A stretch of 64,000 nucleotides of DNA from Costus lasius (GCA_027563935.2 JANVAS020000203.1:9424001-9488000); one strand, 5' to 3'. Shown: positions 33,801 to 46,830, counted from the stretch's first letter. Numbers and translations are program-made. The notes: a model not told the origin generated them from the letters alone.

Positions 33801-34732
33801 CAAAACTGTACATCGATGAGATTGTCAGATTACATGGAGTTCCTTTGGACATTGTCTCTGATCGTGATCCTCGATTTTTGTCCAGGTTTTGGAAGAAATT
33901 ACAGGAAGATTTGGGAACTAATCTGAGTTTTAGCACTGCATATCATCCTCAATCTGATGGTCAGACAGAGAGAACTATTCAGACACTAGAGGATCTTCTG
34001 AGATCTTATGTGGTTGACTGGTCTGTTGAGTGGGATCTGGACTTATCACTGATAGAGTTCACCTACAACAATAGCTTTCACTCTAGCATACAGATGGCTC
34101 CGTATGAGGCCCTATATGGGAGGAAATGCAGAACGCCTATATGCTGGGAGGAAACTGGGGACAGAACAGTGCTAAAGTGTGATGCTATTCAGGAAGCCAC
34201 TGAGAAGATCAGAGAAATTCAGAAAAAGATGAAGATTGCTCAGGATAGACAGAAGAGTTATGCTGATGTGAGGCGGCGTCCTCTTGAGTTTTTGGTGGGA
34301 GAGCATGTTTTCCTAAAGGTCTCGCCTATGAAAGGGGTGATGAGATTTGGGAAGAGAGGAAAATTGAGTCCCAGGTACATTGGTCCCTTTGATATCATTG
34401 AGAGGATTGGACTTGTGGCATATCGACTTGCTCTGCCCCCATCACTGGAAAACCTCCATAATGTGTTCCATGTTTCTGCACTCAGAAAATATTGTTCTGA
34501 TCCTTCTCATGTTCTGGAGTTGGAACCTCTCCAGCTTGAAGAGAACATGACTTTTGTGGTGAAACCTCTCAGAATTGAAGATAGAAAAGAGAAAGTGCTG
34601 AGGAATAAGGTTATTCCACTTGTGAAAGTCATCTGGGGAAATCAGTCTGTTGAAGAAGCCTCTTGGGAGGTTGAAGCAGAGATGAGAAAGGAGCATCCTC
34701 ACCTGTTCAGTGACGGGCTTGGTCAGCTTTAG
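30893..34732 (+). CDS. G gag-pol polyprotein (Gypsy), zinc knuckle and protease missing
   Basis: 1279 codons, ATG after a 130-bp leader. Gln-rich N-terminus (~28-68); Retrotrans_gag domain (~85-260: [45 protein letters not shown]). At residue 297/298 the lysine-rich end of gag joins the pre-RT linker ([18 protein letters not shown]), so the CCHC knuckle and aspartic protease normally lying between are absent. RT follows (FIDD at 496-499), then RNase H ([13 protein letters not shown]), the integrase zinc domain (H..H..CLTC), the DDE core ([30 protein letters not shown]), GPF/Y and a chromodomain-like tail. It could be expressed as one protein, but particle maturation would need a protease from elsewhere. 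Confidence 0.93.
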   Translation: MVRPRASSSNGDQQSDLRQAMEAMTAMMQQQNAFIQQQTQMMQQQQAQHMEVQQQLLQRLTQTPSQTQSQPAGSPLGDGAHQRYARLVREFQHLNPTAFYGSPGPRAAEDWLLTLEKIFQVLRCDDADKLCLSVFMLRGDAEDWWKGVVRLAATESRVVDWQYFMMKFNAKFFPSSLSEEREVEFIHLEQGDLTVDQYEATFARLSGYAPHLVNTEERRAKKFQRGLRKDIRTRVAMLHLESYAEVVDRARTAERCIAEMAVDTISVTASAPTFVTYAPTLGGKDKKNFKKEKKDNKVQTEPDLDLARIPVVREFTDVFSDDLSGLPPSREVEFGIELLPGTAPVSKAPYRMATSELTELKKQLEELLEKGYIRPSVSPWGAPVLFVKKKDGTLRMCIDYRQLNQVTVKNKYPLPRIDDLFDQLQGATVFSKIDLRSGYYQMSVREEDVPKTAFRTRYGHYEFLVMPFGLTNAPAVFMDLMNRVFHELLDKCVVVFIDDILIYSKNAQDHSQDLRKVLEILRLKRLYAKASKCEFWLDQIGFLGHIISSQGVSVDPVKVEAILHWGRPTIATEVRSFLGLAGYYRRFVESFSKLAGPLTKLTKKNLKFLWSDDCESSFQELKKRLTSAPILIIPCDGEKFIVYTDASGKGLGAVLMQQGKVVAYASRQLKDYEVNYPTHDLELAAVVFALKIWRHYLFGQTFELFTDHQSLKYIFTQKELNMRQRRWLELIKDYDFTIQYQSGKANVVADALSRYPVTQIATLRVQEWRLLQEFSDMHLSVTPGERGGLLASLRVQSDLLQRLRSGQQSDQDILRWKERSEQDWDENFSMSDDGLLRFHGRVCVPEDPELRNEILKESHCTKYTVHPGSTKMYQDLKKTFWWHGMKKDVHLFVSRCLTCQTVKAEHQRPGGLMQSLPIPQWKWEHISMDFVCGLPNTRRNHDAVWVIVDRLTKSAHFLPIKMTYSLDRLAKLYIDEIVRLHGVPLDIVSDRDPRFLSRFWKKLQEDLGTNLSFSTAYHPQSDGQTERTIQTLEDLLRSYVVDWSVEWDLDLSLIEFTYNNSFHSSIQMAPYEALYGRKCRTPICWEETGDRTVLKCDAIQEATEKIREIQKKMKIAQDRQKSYADVRRRPLEFLVGEHVFLKVSPMKGVMRFGKRGKLSPRYIGPFDIIERIGLVAYRLALPPSLENLHNVFHVSALRKYCSDPSHVLELEPLQLEENMTFVVKPLRIEDRKEKVLRNKVIPLVKVIWGNQSVEEASWEVEAEMRKEHPHLFSDGLGQL

Positions 34733-34748
34733 AGGACTAAAGCTCTAT

Positions 34749-34761
34749 AAGGGGGGGAGGA
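34749..34761 (+). other. Polypurine tract of G
   Basis: AAGGGGGGGAGGA directly before the 3' LTR. Confidence 0.87.
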
Positions 34762-37700
34762 TGTAACGCCCTTGATTTTCTGAATTATGATTTAAGGTTA
34801 GAAATTCAGTTTCTGTATTTTTATCGGTTAAAATTTTGGGATTTTTGCCTAATTGTAGGACTTTTTCCTACAGGGCAAAAATAATTATTTTCGTTGGGGC
34901 TTCGAACCCTCAACCTTGACTATTTGCTCCTGGAATTCTTCCACCATGGTGGCGCATATTTCTGTGTTATTGGAGTGGCGCATGGTGGTTAAGCCCAGGT
35001 AAGCCCATTAAAGCCGATTTCCACTTAAGTTAATTGGGTTATTGGATCTTGGATCCGTTTGGGGTGGAAAAAAAATAAAAAAAGGGGGAAAATTCGTGAG
35101 AGCTCCTCTCCCTCACGATTTTTGGTTTGTTTCTTGCCCTAGCCGCCTGTGTTGTCGCCCCTCACTGTGCTTGGCGCTCCTGCAAAATTTCTGACGCTGG
35201 TGGTGGCAGACTGGTGGTGGACGAACTTTCTGGAGACCCCTGATCCCCTGTTTTGGCGTTTTCTCTGTGGGCGATTTTTCTGGTGAGTAATTCGATCCTA
35301 AGGAGTCTAATCCGAATTAAAATTCGTTATTTGCCATGATTATTCGTATGGGGTTGAATTCAAATAATTATAGGGTTTTAAAATCCTGTTCTGCTGAAAT
35401 CTGCATTCGTTAATCTGACCTTTGTGTACTATAACCCCAATATCTCATGGCCTATAGATCCAAATCGCACGAGATAAATTTTGTATGAAACTAGATATGT
35501 TTGGCTTTAATTTGAATATGATATCGACCATATCCGAGCGGTATTCGTATTTCAATCTGTATTGCAATCCAGCTGTACAAAATCAGTTTTCTGAAATTCT
35601 GGATATCGACCTTTATGTGTTCGAACCATCATATCTCCCTAGGTATAGCTCGAAATCTTGTCAAATCAGTTTTATTAGACCGTAGGCTCGAAGAGCTTTA
35701 TTTTGACTCCCATAACGCCTATTTTCGATTAGTTATTGGATCTGAAATAAATGTCGCAAGTCTGATATATGAATCTGTTTTCTTGAAATCTGAAATTCTG
35801 ACCTTCCTGTGTTCGAACCCTTATATCTTCCTGTCTAAAATTCGAAATCTTGTGAAACCAGTTTTATTGGAAACTAGATTCAGAGAGCTTCATTTTGAAT
35901 ACAATATTGACTAGCTTTGGTTCGAAATTGGACTAAAAATATATTTTGCAAACTGACAATATAAATCTGCTATGTTTTGGTTAGACGAATATTCCTTTGT
36001 GAGAAAAATTTACATTGTATGGTTTAACCTCTTAAATTGTGGTCTGTAGTTCTTCTAAAATTTATTTGTTTGATGAGAAATTTTAGAGAAAACAAAATTG
36101 GGGATTTAACTAAGAACTTAGGAATTTTCGAAAATATAGTTCGAGCCAATTTTGGGGCTTTTGTCAATTTTCTTCACGAGCGTGTAATTAAAATTATCTG
36201 TAGTGGGGGACTGAAATTAATTACATGAAATTTGTACGTTCTGTTAAGGTTCTGAAAGTGGCGCCCCTTACAGTAATTTTATAGCTCACGGTTTTAGGAA
36301 TTTTGAGGAGATTATTTCATGAATAATTTCTGTTCTGTATTTAAATGTTTGTTATATGAATAATTTCTGTTCTGTATTTAATTGTTTGTTATGTGGATAT
36401 TTCCTATTCTGTTTATATGTTGTGAAGTTTCTGAAAACCTTGAATGTGTTAAAACATTTGTGAGAACCTAGAATGGTTTGACATGAATTAAGGTTAGTTG
36501 TAAGGAATTCACTCATATAATTTCTGTTCTGTGTTTAAGGACTGGATATTGGGGTGTGTCATTTTCTAGTTTGTTAGACTTTGGGCATAATGTAAGAATT
36601 AAGTAGTGGTTGATCCTACTTCTCTGTTTCAGTATAATCTGTTCTGTAAAATTATGCCCTAGTGTAGCACTCTTCCGTGTCCTTACCCTCCTTCTGTGGC
36701 GCTGTAATGGTGCTGATAGTCTACTACGACCCTTGAGACACTATTTCTGTTCTGGGTATTGGAGGCCAGAGTGCCACGTCCTAACAAGACGGGGGCCACC
36801 CACTGATACCTCCTCTACCATTCAGTTCTGGGTTTTGGAGGCCAGAGTGCCACGTCCTAACAAGACGGGGGCCACCCACTGATACCTCCTCTACCATTCA
36901 GTTCTGGGTTTTGGAGGCCAGAGTGCCACGTCCTAACAAGACGGGGGCCACCCACTGATACCTCCTCTACCATTCAGTTCTGGGTTTTGGAGGCCAGAGT
37001 GCCACGTCCTAACAAGACGGGGGCCACCCACTGATACCTCCTCTACCATTCTGTTCTGGGTATTGGAGACCAGAGTGCCACGTCCTGACAAGACGGGGGC
37101 CACCCACTGATATCTCCTTTACCATTCTGTTTCTGATATGCATGCATTGTCTCGTCCTCGGCAGAGGTGGGGTCAGACCTTCTGTGGTCATCAGGCCTTC
37201 TGTGGCCTTTCTGTTTCCGATGTAGACTATCCGTTTGGACTCTGAAAATTCTGATTTTCTGTCTGTCAGTTCTGATTTCTGTAGTTCTGTTTCGATCTGT
37301 ATTTAGATGTATTAGGCGGTGTGGTTAGTTGGTATGGGTTGGTATATTCATATCCTACCTGTTTGATGCCTATTGTTACAAGTATCTGTATTTGATTGTG
37401 TTTGTTTCTGATATGAGCATGCATGTTAAGTTGATTTATCTTATCTGTTAAATAAAAAGAATTTCAACTTAAGTATGATATTTTTGATGTGTACTATGGA
37501 TGACTTTTAGTGTCTTTTACTCACTGAGCTTTTTAGCTCACCTCCGTTGTTTAAATGTTTTCAGGTGAGACATCAAGACAGTAATTGCTACAGCTAATAT
37601 GACGCTAATGTTTGATGTCATTTCTAAGAATAGTCTTCTAAAGATTTATCAGGCCTGCGTGCCTAATTTATTATGACCTATATGACATGTTTTATCTCCT

Positions 37701-38129
37701 GAGGGCTTATGCCTGTTTTCAGGATATTATATTATAGTTGTTTCGTTTAAATTATTGGATACAAGTCTTGGATTCTTTTATTGAATTGGTTCTTATTTTG
37801 AAATGTCCGATTTGAGATGTGTAACCGAATTTGTGTTGTTTATTTTAGTATCTGAATAATCAGTTCTGTATATTTCTGAAATTCCACATATGTGTAGTGT
37901 GGACGTTTGTTGTTGTTACAAGATATGTGTGTCTGTGCAGCAGTAGTTTAGAATACTTGCTGCCGGATTTTTTCTGGATTTCCGGATTTCTATTTCCTAG
38001 TAATCGATCCTATTTAGTTCTGTGCGGTTTTCTGTTCCGTAGTAATGTCCTTCGATGCCGCTTTCTTCTTGTGTTTTAATGGAAGAGTAAAAAATTTTTG
38101 AAACCCCGTATTTTACTTGTATGCGTGTG
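34762..38129 (+). repeat. G 3' LTR, last 25 bp missing
   Basis: 3368 bp, matching the 5' LTR plus one extra 76-bp unit. It stops at GTATGCGTGTG, where the 5' LTR continues GGGTGTGATTCTGAGG to GTTACA. H pol sequence follows at once. Confidence 0.92.
36748..37127 (+). repeat. 76-bp minisatellite, 5 units (G 3' LTR)
   Basis: Five 76-bp units in the same orientation as the G 5' array. Confidence 0.95.
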
Positions 38130-41100
38130 TACCTGGGACTCAATTTTCCTCTCTTCCCAAATCTCATCACCCCTTTCATAGGCGAGACCTTTAGGAAAAC
38201 ATGCTCTCCCACCAAAAACTCAAGAGGACGCCGCCTCACATCAGCATAACTCTTCTGTCTATCCTGAGCAATCTTCATCTTTTTCTGAATTTCTCTGATC
38301 TTCTCAGTGGCTTCCTGAACAGCATCAGACTTTAGCACTGTTCTGTCCCCAGTTTCCTCCCAGCATATAGGTGTTCTGCATTTCCTCCCATATAGGGCCT
38401 CATACGGAGCCATCTGTATGCTAGAGTGGAAGCTATTGTTGTAGGTGAACTCTATCAGTGATAAGTCCAGATCCCACTCAACAGACCAGTCAATCACATA
38501 AGATCTCAGAAGATCCTCAAGTGTCTGAATAGTTCTCTCTGTCTGACCATCAGATTGAGGATGATATGCAGTGCTGAAACTCAGATTAGTTCCCAAATCT
38601 TCCTGTAATTTCTTCCAAAACCTGGATAGAAATCGAGGATCACGATCAGAGACAATGTCCAAGGGAACTCCATGTAATCTGACAATCTCATCGATGTACA
38701 GTTTTGCTAACCGATCCAAACTGTAAGTCATTTTGATCGGTAAGAAGTGAGCCGACTTCGTGAGTCTGTCCACAATCACCCATACGGCATCATGATTCCT
38801 TCTGGTATTGGGCAGCCCACACACAAAGTCCATACTGATATGCTCCCACTTCCACTGAGGAATAGGGAGAGACTGCATCAAACCGCCCGGCCTCTGATGC
38901 TCAGCCTTCACGGTTTGGCAAGTCAAACATCTGGACATAAACAAATGCACATCCTTCTTCATACCATGCCACCAGAAAGTCTTTTTCAGATCCTGATACA
39001 TCTTGGTACTACCAGGATGAACGGTATACTTAGTGCAATGACTTTCCTTAAGAATTTCATTTCTCAACTCAGGGTCCTCAGGGACACAGACCCTTCCACG
39101 AAATCTGAGGAGACCATCATCCGACATACTGAAATTCTCATCCCAGCCTTGCTCAGACCTCTCTTTCCACCGTAGAATATCCTGATCTGACTGCTGCCCT
39201 GATCTCAGTCTCTGCAGTAAGTCTGACTGAACCCTGAGAGAAGCCAGAAGACCGCCTCTCTCACCCGGAGTCACACTCAGATGCATGTCACTGAACTCCT
39301 GCAATAGTCGCCACTCCTGGACTCGTAGTGCAGCTATCTGAGTCACAGGATACCGACTAAGCGCATCAGCCACCACATTGGCTTTACCAGACTGATATTG
39401 GATGGTGAAGTCATAATCCTTTATCAATTCAAGCCATCGCCTCTGTCTCATATTCAGCTCTTTCTGAGTGAAGATATACTTCAAGCTCTGGTGATCTGTA
39501 AACAATTCAAATGTCTGTCCAAACAGATAGTGCCTCCAGATTTTCAAGGCAAAAACTACAGCTGCCAACTCCAGATCATGAGTGGGGTAGTTTACATCAT
39601 AGTCCTTGAGTTGCCTTGAAGCATAAGCGACTACCTTTCCTTGCTGCATCAGTACAGCACCCAGACCCTTACCAGAGGCATCAGTGTAAACAGTGAACTT
39701 CTCTCCATCACAGGGAATGATGAGGATAGGAGCACTGGTCAGTCTCTTTTTCAGTTCCTGAAAACTAGACTCACAATCATCAGACCACTCAAACTTTAAA
39801 TTTTTTCTAGTTAGCTTAGTCAGAGGACCTGCCAGCTTGGAAAAACCTTCCACAAAGCGGCGGTAATATCCAGCTAAGCCCAGAAAACTTCTGACCTCAG
39901 TCGCTGTAGTTGGTCTTCCCCAGTGAAGAATGGCCTCCACCTTCACTGGATCCACAGACACACCCTGGTCAGAAATAATGTGTCCCAGAAAGCCAATCTG
40001 ATGTAACCAGAACTCACATTTGCTGGCCTTAGCATACAGCTGCTTCAGCCGCAGAATCTCCAGCACCTTGCGCAAATCCTGAGTGTGATCTTGCGCATTC
40101 TTGGAGTAGATCAGAATATCATCTATGAAGACGACCACACATTTGTCGAGAAGTTCATGAAATACTCTGTTCATCAGATCCATAAACACTGCAGGGGCAT
40201 TTGTCAATCCAAAGGGCATAACAAGAAACTCATAGTGCCCATACCTGGTCCTGAATGCAGTTTTAGGTACATCCACCTCCTGAACTCTCAGCTGATGATA
40301 GCCAGACCTCAGGTCAATTTTAGAGAATACAGTAGCACCCTGCAACTGATCAAAGAGATCAACAATACGGGGTAATGGGTACTTATTCTTAACAGTCACT
40401 TGATTGAGTTGACGGTAATCGATGCACATGCGCAAAGTACCATCCTTCTTCTTCACAAATAACACCGGTGCTCCCCATGGAGAAACACTGGGTCGAATAT
40501 ACCCCTTCTCTAATAGTTCTTCCAGTTGCTTCTTCAGCTCTGTCAGTTTTGAAGTTGCCATCCTGTAAGGAGCTTTAGATATCGGTGCCGTGCCTGGCAA
40601 CAACTCGATACCAAACTCAACTTCTCTGCTAGGTGGTAACCCAGATAAATCATCAGAGAAGACGTCAGCAAACTCTCTTACCACAGGAATTTTAGCCAGA
40701 TCCAAATCATACTCAGTCTGCACCTTGACATGCGCCAGATACCCCTTATTGTCTTTCTTCTCTTTCTTGAAATTCTTCTTATCCTTACCACCCAGAGTGG
40801 GTGCGTAAGTCACAGAAGTAGGGGCGGATGCAGTGACTGTAGTATCAACAGCCATCTCAGCAATGCACCTCTCAGCAGTGCGAGCCCTGTCTACCACTTC
40901 AGCATAAAACTCCAAGTGTAGCATAGCTACCCTTGTCCTGATGTCTTTTCTCAAACCCCGCTGAAACTTCTTGGCTCTTCTTTCCTCGGTGTTGACTAAG
41001 TGAGGAGCATACCCCGACAACCGAGCGAATGTAGCCTCATACCGATCCACCGTCAGGTCGCCCTGCTCAAGACGAATAAACTCCACCTCGCGCTCCTCAG

Positions 41101-41242
41101 ATAAGCTAGAGGGGAAAAACTTAGCATTGAACTTCATCATGAAGTACTGCCAATCAACATCTTTGGATTCAGTTGCCGCCAGTCGGACGACTCCCTTCCA
41201 CAGTCTTCGGCATCTCCACGCAACATGAAGACAGACAAACAT
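38130..41242 (-). pseudogene. H gag C-terminus and pol (RT, RNase H, integrase), interrupted by G
   Basis: A long minus-strand frame from just after the gag frameshift through RT ([11 protein letters not shown]), RNase H, integrase HHCC and DDE, to KRGKLSPRY, where G interrupts at 38130. The frame then runs by chance ~45 codons into G's LTR (to 37997), which is not protein. Between gag and RT it reads [16 protein letters not shown]: the GYLAHV segment normally lies between protease and RT, showing that the knuckle and protease were removed upstream of it. Apart from the frameshift and G, the frame is clean. Confidence 0.92.
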
Positions 41243-41631
41243 AGCTTGTCTGCATCATCACAGCGCAAAACCTGGAAAATCTTTTCCAGTGTCAAAAGCC
41301 AATCCTCAGCCGCTCTGGGCCCCGGACTACCATAAAATGTAGTTGGGTTCAGGTGCTGAAACTCTCGAACCAACCGAGCATATCGTTGATGCGCGCCATC
41401 ACCCAGAGGAGAACCAGCCGGTTGTGCCTGTGACTGAGACTGTGTCTGCGACAGCCGCTGCAATAACTGTTGCTGAACCTCCATGTGCTGCGCCTGCTGC
41501 TGCTGCATCATCTGAGTTTGCTGCTGAATGAATGCGTTCTGTTGTTGCATCATAGCAGTCATAGCCTCCATGGTCTGCCTCAGATCAGGCTGTTGATCAC
41601 CGTTGCTACTGCTAGCTCTTGGTCGCACCAT
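41137..41631 (-). pseudogene. H Gag N-terminal part, ends in frameshift
   Basis: Starts [15 protein letters not shown], with the Gln-rich segment and the first half of the Retrotrans_gag domain nearly identical to G. At ~41199-41202 one base is missing relative to G (GAAGACTGTGG for GAAGACTGGTGG), so the frame leaves after LRGDAED. The second frame picks up as [13 protein letters not shown]. Confidence 0.92.
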
Positions 41632-41688
41632 TTATGTTTACCTGCATCACATAACACAGTAGAATAACAACCAATATTCAATCACAAT

Positions 41689-41768
41689 CAGATCCTAACT
41701 TGGTTTCTAGCAATACACAAACAGAGTTCAGATCCTAACTTGGTTTCTAGCAATACACAAACAGAGTT
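41689..41768 (-). repeat. 40-bp tandem duplication in H leader
   Basis: Two perfect copies, 41689-41728 and 41729-41768. G has this leader segment once (30780-30835 region). Confidence 0.9.
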
Positions 41769-41803
41769 TTCCTTCCCCGGAGTTTCTAATTGCTAGTAAA
41801 AAT

Positions 41804-41815
41804 CCTCTGATACCA
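41804..41815 (-). other. Primer binding site of H, one mismatch
   Basis: The minus strand reads TGGTATCAGAGG two bases inside the 5' LTR; G and all others here have GAGC. Confidence 0.85.
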
Positions 41816-41817
41816 TC

Positions 41818-44800
41818 TGTAACATCCCTCAGAATCACACCCCACACGCATACAAGTAAAATACGGGGTTTCAAAAATTTTTTTACTCTTCCATTAAAAC
41901 ACAAGAAGAAAGCGGCATCGAAGGACATTACTACGGAACAGAAAACCGCACAGAACTGAATAGGATCGATTACTAGGAAATAGAAATCCGGAAATCCAGA
42001 AAAATCCGGCAGCAAGTATTCTAAACTACTGCTGCACAGACACATATCTTGTAACAACAACAAACGTCCACACTACACATATGTGGAATTTCAGAAATAT
42101 ACAGAACTGATTATTCAGATACTAAAATAAACAACACAAATTCGGTTACACATCTCAAATCGGACATTTCAAAATAAGAACCAATTCAATAAAAGAATCC
42201 AAGACTTGTATCCAATAATTTAAACGAAACAACTATAATATAGTATCCTGAAAACAGGCATAAGCCCTCAGGAGATAAAACATGTCATATAGGTCATAAT
42301 AAATTAGGCACGCAGGCCTGATAAATCTTTAGAAGACTATTCTTAGAAATGACATCAAACATTAGCGTCATATTAGCTGTAGCAATTACTGTCTTGATGT
42401 CTCACTTGAAAACATTTAAACAACGGAGGTGAGCTAAAAAGCTCAGTGAGTAAAAGACACTAAAAGTCATCCATAGTACACATCAAAAATATCATACTTA
42501 AGTTGAAATTCTTTTTATTTAACAGATAAGATAAATCAACTTAACATGCATGCTCATATCAGAAACAAACACAATCAAATACAGATACTTGTAACAATAG
42601 GCATCAAACAGGTAGGATATGAATATACCAACCCATACCAACTATCCACACCGCCTAATACATCTAAATACAGATCGAAACAGAACTACAGAAATCAGAA
42701 CTGACAGACAGAAAATCAGAATTTTCAGAGTCCAAAAGGATAGTCTACATCGGAAACAGAAAGGCCACAGAAGGCCTGATGACCACAGAAGGTCTGACCC
42801 CACCTCTGCCGAGGACGAGACAATGCATGCATATCAGAAACAGAATGGTAGAGGAGATATCAGTGGGTGGCCCCCGTCTTGTCAGGACGTGGCACTCTGG
42901 TCTCCAATACCCAGAACAGAATGGTAGAGGAGGTATCAGTGGGTGGCCCCCGTCTTGTTAGGACGTGGCACTCTGGCCTCCAAAACCCAGAACTGAATGG
43001 TAGAGGAGGTATCAGTGGGTGGCCCCCGTCTTGTTAGGACGTGGCACTCTGGCCTCCAAAACCCAGAACTGAATGGTAGAGGAGGTATCAGTGGGTGGCC
43101 CCCGTCTTGTTAGGACGTGGCACTCTGGCCTCCAAAACCCAGAACTGAATGGTAGAGGAGGTATCAGTGGGTGGCCCCCGTCTTGTTAGGACGTGGCACT
43201 CTGGCCTCCAATACCCAGAACTGAATGGTAGAGGAGGTATCAGTGGGTGGCCCCCGTCTTGTTAGGACGTGGCACTCTGGCCTCCAATACCCAGAACAGA
43301 AATAGTGTCTCAAGGGTCGTAGTAGACTATCAGCACCATTACAGCGCCACAGAAGGAGGGTAAGGACACGGAAGAGTGCTACACTAGGGCATAATTTTAC
43401 AGAACAGATTATACTGAAACAGAGAAGTAGGATCAACCACTACTTAATTCTTACATTATGCCCAAAGTCTAACAAACCAGAAAATGACACACCCCAATAT
43501 CCAGTCCTTAAACACAGAACAGAAATTATATGAGTGAATTCCTTACAACTAACCTTAATTCATGTCAAACCATTCTATGTTCTCACAAATGTTTTAACAC
43601 ATTCAAGGTTTTCAGAAACTTCACAACATATAAACAGAACAGGAAATATCCACATAACAAACAATTAAATACAGAACAGAAATTATTCATATAACAAACA
43701 TTTAAATACAGAACAGAAATTATTCATGAAATAATCTCCTCAAAATTCCTAAAACCGTGAGCTATAAAATTACTGTAAGGGGTGCCACTTTCAGAACCTT
43801 AACAGAACGTACAAATTTCATGTAATTAATTTCAGTCCCCCACTACAGATAATTTTAATTACACGTTTGTGAAGAAAATTGACAAAAGCCCCAAAATTGG
43901 CTCGAACTATATTTTCGAAAATTCCTAAGTTCTTAGTTAAATCCCCAATTTTGTTTTCTCTAAAATTTCTCATCAAACAAATAAATTTTAGAAGAACTAC
44001 AGACCACAATTTAAGAGGTTAAACCATACAATGTAAATTTTTCTCACAAAGGAATATTCGTCTAACCAAAACATAGCAGATTTATATTGTCAGTTTGCAA
44101 AATATATTTTTAGTCCAATTTCGAACCAAAGCTAGTCAATATTGTATTCAAAATGAAGCTCTCTGAATCTAGTTTCCAATAAAACTAGTTTCACAAGATT
44201 TCGAATTTTAGACAGGAAGATATAAGGGTTCGAACATAGGAAGGTCAGAATTTCAGATTTCAAGAAAACAGATTCATATATCAGACTTGCGACATTTATT
44301 TCAGATCCAATAACTAATCGAAAATAGGCGTTATGGGAGTCAAAATAAAGCTCTTCGAGCCTACGGTCTAATAAAACTGATTTGACAAGATTTCGAGCTA
44401 TACCTAGGGAGATATGATGGTTCGAACACATAAAGGTCGAAATCCAGAATTTCAGAAAACTGATTTTGTACAGCTGGATTGCAATACAGATTGAAATACG
44501 AATACCGCTCGGATATGGTCGATATCATATTAAAATTAAAGCCAAACATATCTAGTTTCATACAAAATTTATCTCGTGCGATTTGGATCTATAGGCCATG
44601 AGATATTGGGGTTATAGTACACAAAGGTCAGATTAACGAATGCAGATTTCAGCAGAACAGGATTTTAAAACCCTATAATTATTTGAATTCAACCCCATAC
44701 GAATAATCATGGCAAATAACGAATTTTAATTCGGATTAGACTCCTTAGGATCGAATTACTCACCAGAAAAAAATCGCCCACAGAGAAAACGCCAAAACAG

Positions 44801-45287
44801 AGGATCAGGGATCTCCAGAAAGTTCGTCCACCACCAGTCTGCCACCACCAGCGTCAGAAATTTGCAGGAGCGCCAAGCACAGTGAGGGGCGACAACACAG
44901 GCGGCTAGGGCAAGAAACAAACCAAAAATCGTGAGGGAGAGGAGCTCTCACGAATTTTCCCCCTTTTTTTTTATTTTTTTTCCACCCCAAACGGATCCAA
45001 GATCCAATAACCCAATTAACTTAAGTGGAAATCGGCTTTAATGGGCTTACCTGGGCTTAACCACCATGCGCCACTCCAATAACACAGAAATATGCGCCAC
45101 CATGGTGGAAGAATTCCAGGAGCAAATAGTCAAGGTTGAGGGTTCGAAGCCCCAACAAAAATAATTATTTTTGCCCTGTAGGGAAAAGTCCTACAATTAG
45201 GCAAAAATCCCAAAATTTTAACCGATAAAAATACAGAAACTGAATTTCTAACCTTAAATCATAATTCAGAAAATCAAGGGCGTTACA
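41818..45287 (-). repeat. H 5' LTR
   Basis: 3470 bp, i.e. the H 3' LTR plus exactly one 76-bp unit. Ends TGTAACATCC / GGGCGTTACA on the plus strand. Confidence 0.92.
42843..43298 (-). repeat. 76-bp minisatellite, 6 units (H 5' LTR)
   Basis: Units start at 42843 and every 76 bp to 43223. This is the largest of the four arrays. Confidence 0.95.
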
Positions 45288-45292
45288 CTTCT
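45288..45292. repeat. Target site duplication of Gypsy H, right copy
   Basis: CTTCT after GTTACA, partner of 23649-23653. Confidence 0.92.
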
Positions 45293-46828
45293 GAATAATG
45301 TCTCAATGCTGTTCAGCTTGGCTGACATGCACTTTTGTCCTTAGTCGAGATATCTTGGTGAACATGAGACAACCTTGATATGATTGAGACTAATATGTGT
45401 TCTAATCTTATAGGATGCTTCGAGCATGGAATAAGATGTAGACTCATGGGTACATTGGATGTACTGGACAGACCCTACTAGGATATTCAATTGCTTGTCA
45501 CAATGTGAATAATCCTTGTATGCAAACAAGTGGCATACTTCCTCTGACTTGAGATCACTTGTGTTTCTAAATGATGATTGGCATTGTTTTGAGGTAGTTC
45601 AATATCATTTGAAACATAATGGTTATAGACTATCTTGGATGATGAGCATGAGTCATGTTAGGGTGCTAGTGATAGATATAGGATTGCCGTCTCCTAGTTC
45701 GGAGTGTGATGTTCTATAGGGCCCCCCTGGATGAGATGATTGAGAAAGTGTATGGCCATACCTAGGTGACTATGTTCATCTGATCTAATCATTCTCATCA
45801 TATTGGAGCTACAGGCTTGACTCGCTTGTCCAATAAGAACATCCAGTGGCAAAGGAAACATGTATGCCTAGTGAAGTGGATTCACACTTGTGCTGTGGTT
45901 TGGGTGTAGTCTTGGAAGACTCTTTCCTTTATATCGGGAGACAGTGATGTGTTGCTAGATACCCCTCACTGATCGTGATAACGTAAGTTATCGTTACCGA
46001 CATTTAAAGGAAACCCTTAGGGTCGCACAATTTGATGATATGGCTTACTTAAGTCAGATCGTGTGGACTGAATTGTTTGGGTTCAGTTTAAAGGGATTTA
46101 AACTCTGATTGTAAGTGAGATCTGGTCTGATCATGTTTGATTGATTAGGGCTTGAGATCGGTAAGCTTTGATCGAGAGAATGGATGCTAGATCAGTGAGA
46201 TCAGGAGCATCAAGAGATGAACGGTTAGATCTGGAGCCTTAGGGTTTATTGTGATCTAGACCAAATTGCTTGGGTTAATTGGTCTTTGAACCAGACCAAA
46301 TTGAACCGGCTCATCAAGTGAGCGCATGGTTCAAGAGGAGAGGAATTTGCGATTGGGGTAAACCCATGGTTGCATCACAAGTTGAGATTTTTCTATTTTT
46401 AGAAAACATGTCTCTAAACGTGGGCACGCCTCACGTTCTCTCTTTCACGCCTCTTGTCGCCTCTTTGGCTTTGTCTCTACACACATTCTCGAGAGGAGAA
46501 GTTGAGACGACAAGGGAGAGGTTTCGCCAAGCAAAGTTGTCTTCTCTTCCCTTCCATACGACAAGGACCCTTGGAGAACCTTGCTAGCACAAGGATCAAC
46601 AAGGAGTAGGCGACATCACCTTGTGTGCGCACCATTTGGAGGAGAAGCATTCGACTCTCTTCTTCCTAGACGCCATCCAAGAAATGGCATTGGTAAGAAT
46701 CGATCCTCATGTATATGAAAATTTAAAGTTGATCATACTGCATGCATCGATCTAGAAACCTATTCCGCTGCGTTAAATCCTCTACATGCACCTATTAGGG
46801 TTTCGCCCCCCTTGTTAGGGGACTTTCA
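45293..46828 (+). repeat. E 5' LTR, remaining 1536 bp
   Basis: It matches 52692-54227, ending TTAGGGGACTTTCA. With 23520-23653 it gives 1670 bp, the same as the 3' LTR. Confidence 0.93.
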
Positions 46829-46830
46829 AT

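Larger units (their letters stand above)
27429..38129 (+). mobile_element. Gypsy element G (Tekay/Del-like), plus strand, nested in H
   Basis: 5' LTR 27429-30745, PBS, one uninterrupted gag-pol ORF, polypurine tract, 3' LTR 34762-38129. It sits inside H's pol: flanks GGGACCAA and TACCTGGG join to the native H sequence. The last 25 bp of the 3' LTR and the right target duplication are missing. LTRs differ by one minisatellite unit and about eight bases, so G is young. Confidence 0.93.
23654..45287 (-). mobile_element. Gypsy element H (Tekay/Del-like), minus strand, split by G
   Basis: LTRs 23654-27047 and 41818-45287 with TGTAAC...GTTACA ends and a CTTCT target duplication. The internal part is in two pieces (38130-41817 and 27048-27428) because G inserted near the 3' end of pol. 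About 10.9 kb without G. Gag is broken by a single-base deletion. Like G it lacks zinc knuckle and protease coding sequence. Confidence 0.93.

Noticed and set aside
37997..38129. C-terminal 45 residues of the H pol ORF as real protein
   Set aside because: They are encoded by antisense G LTR sequence after the insertion point at 38130.
38747..39175. 142-codon plus-strand ORF opposite H pol (twin at 33332-33760 opposite G pol)
   Set aside because: Antisense shadow of the integrase region; its conservation between G and H follows from the pol sequence.
42843..43298. Regular direct repeats suggesting a CRISPR-like array
   Set aside because: The 76-bp units are contiguous with no variable spacers and lie inside plant LTRs.
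45516..45719. ORF pairs repeated at 52915-53118 and 2556-2747 as a conserved gene family
   Set aside because: They lie at the same position in every Copia LTR copy; conservation reflects LTR identity, not coding.
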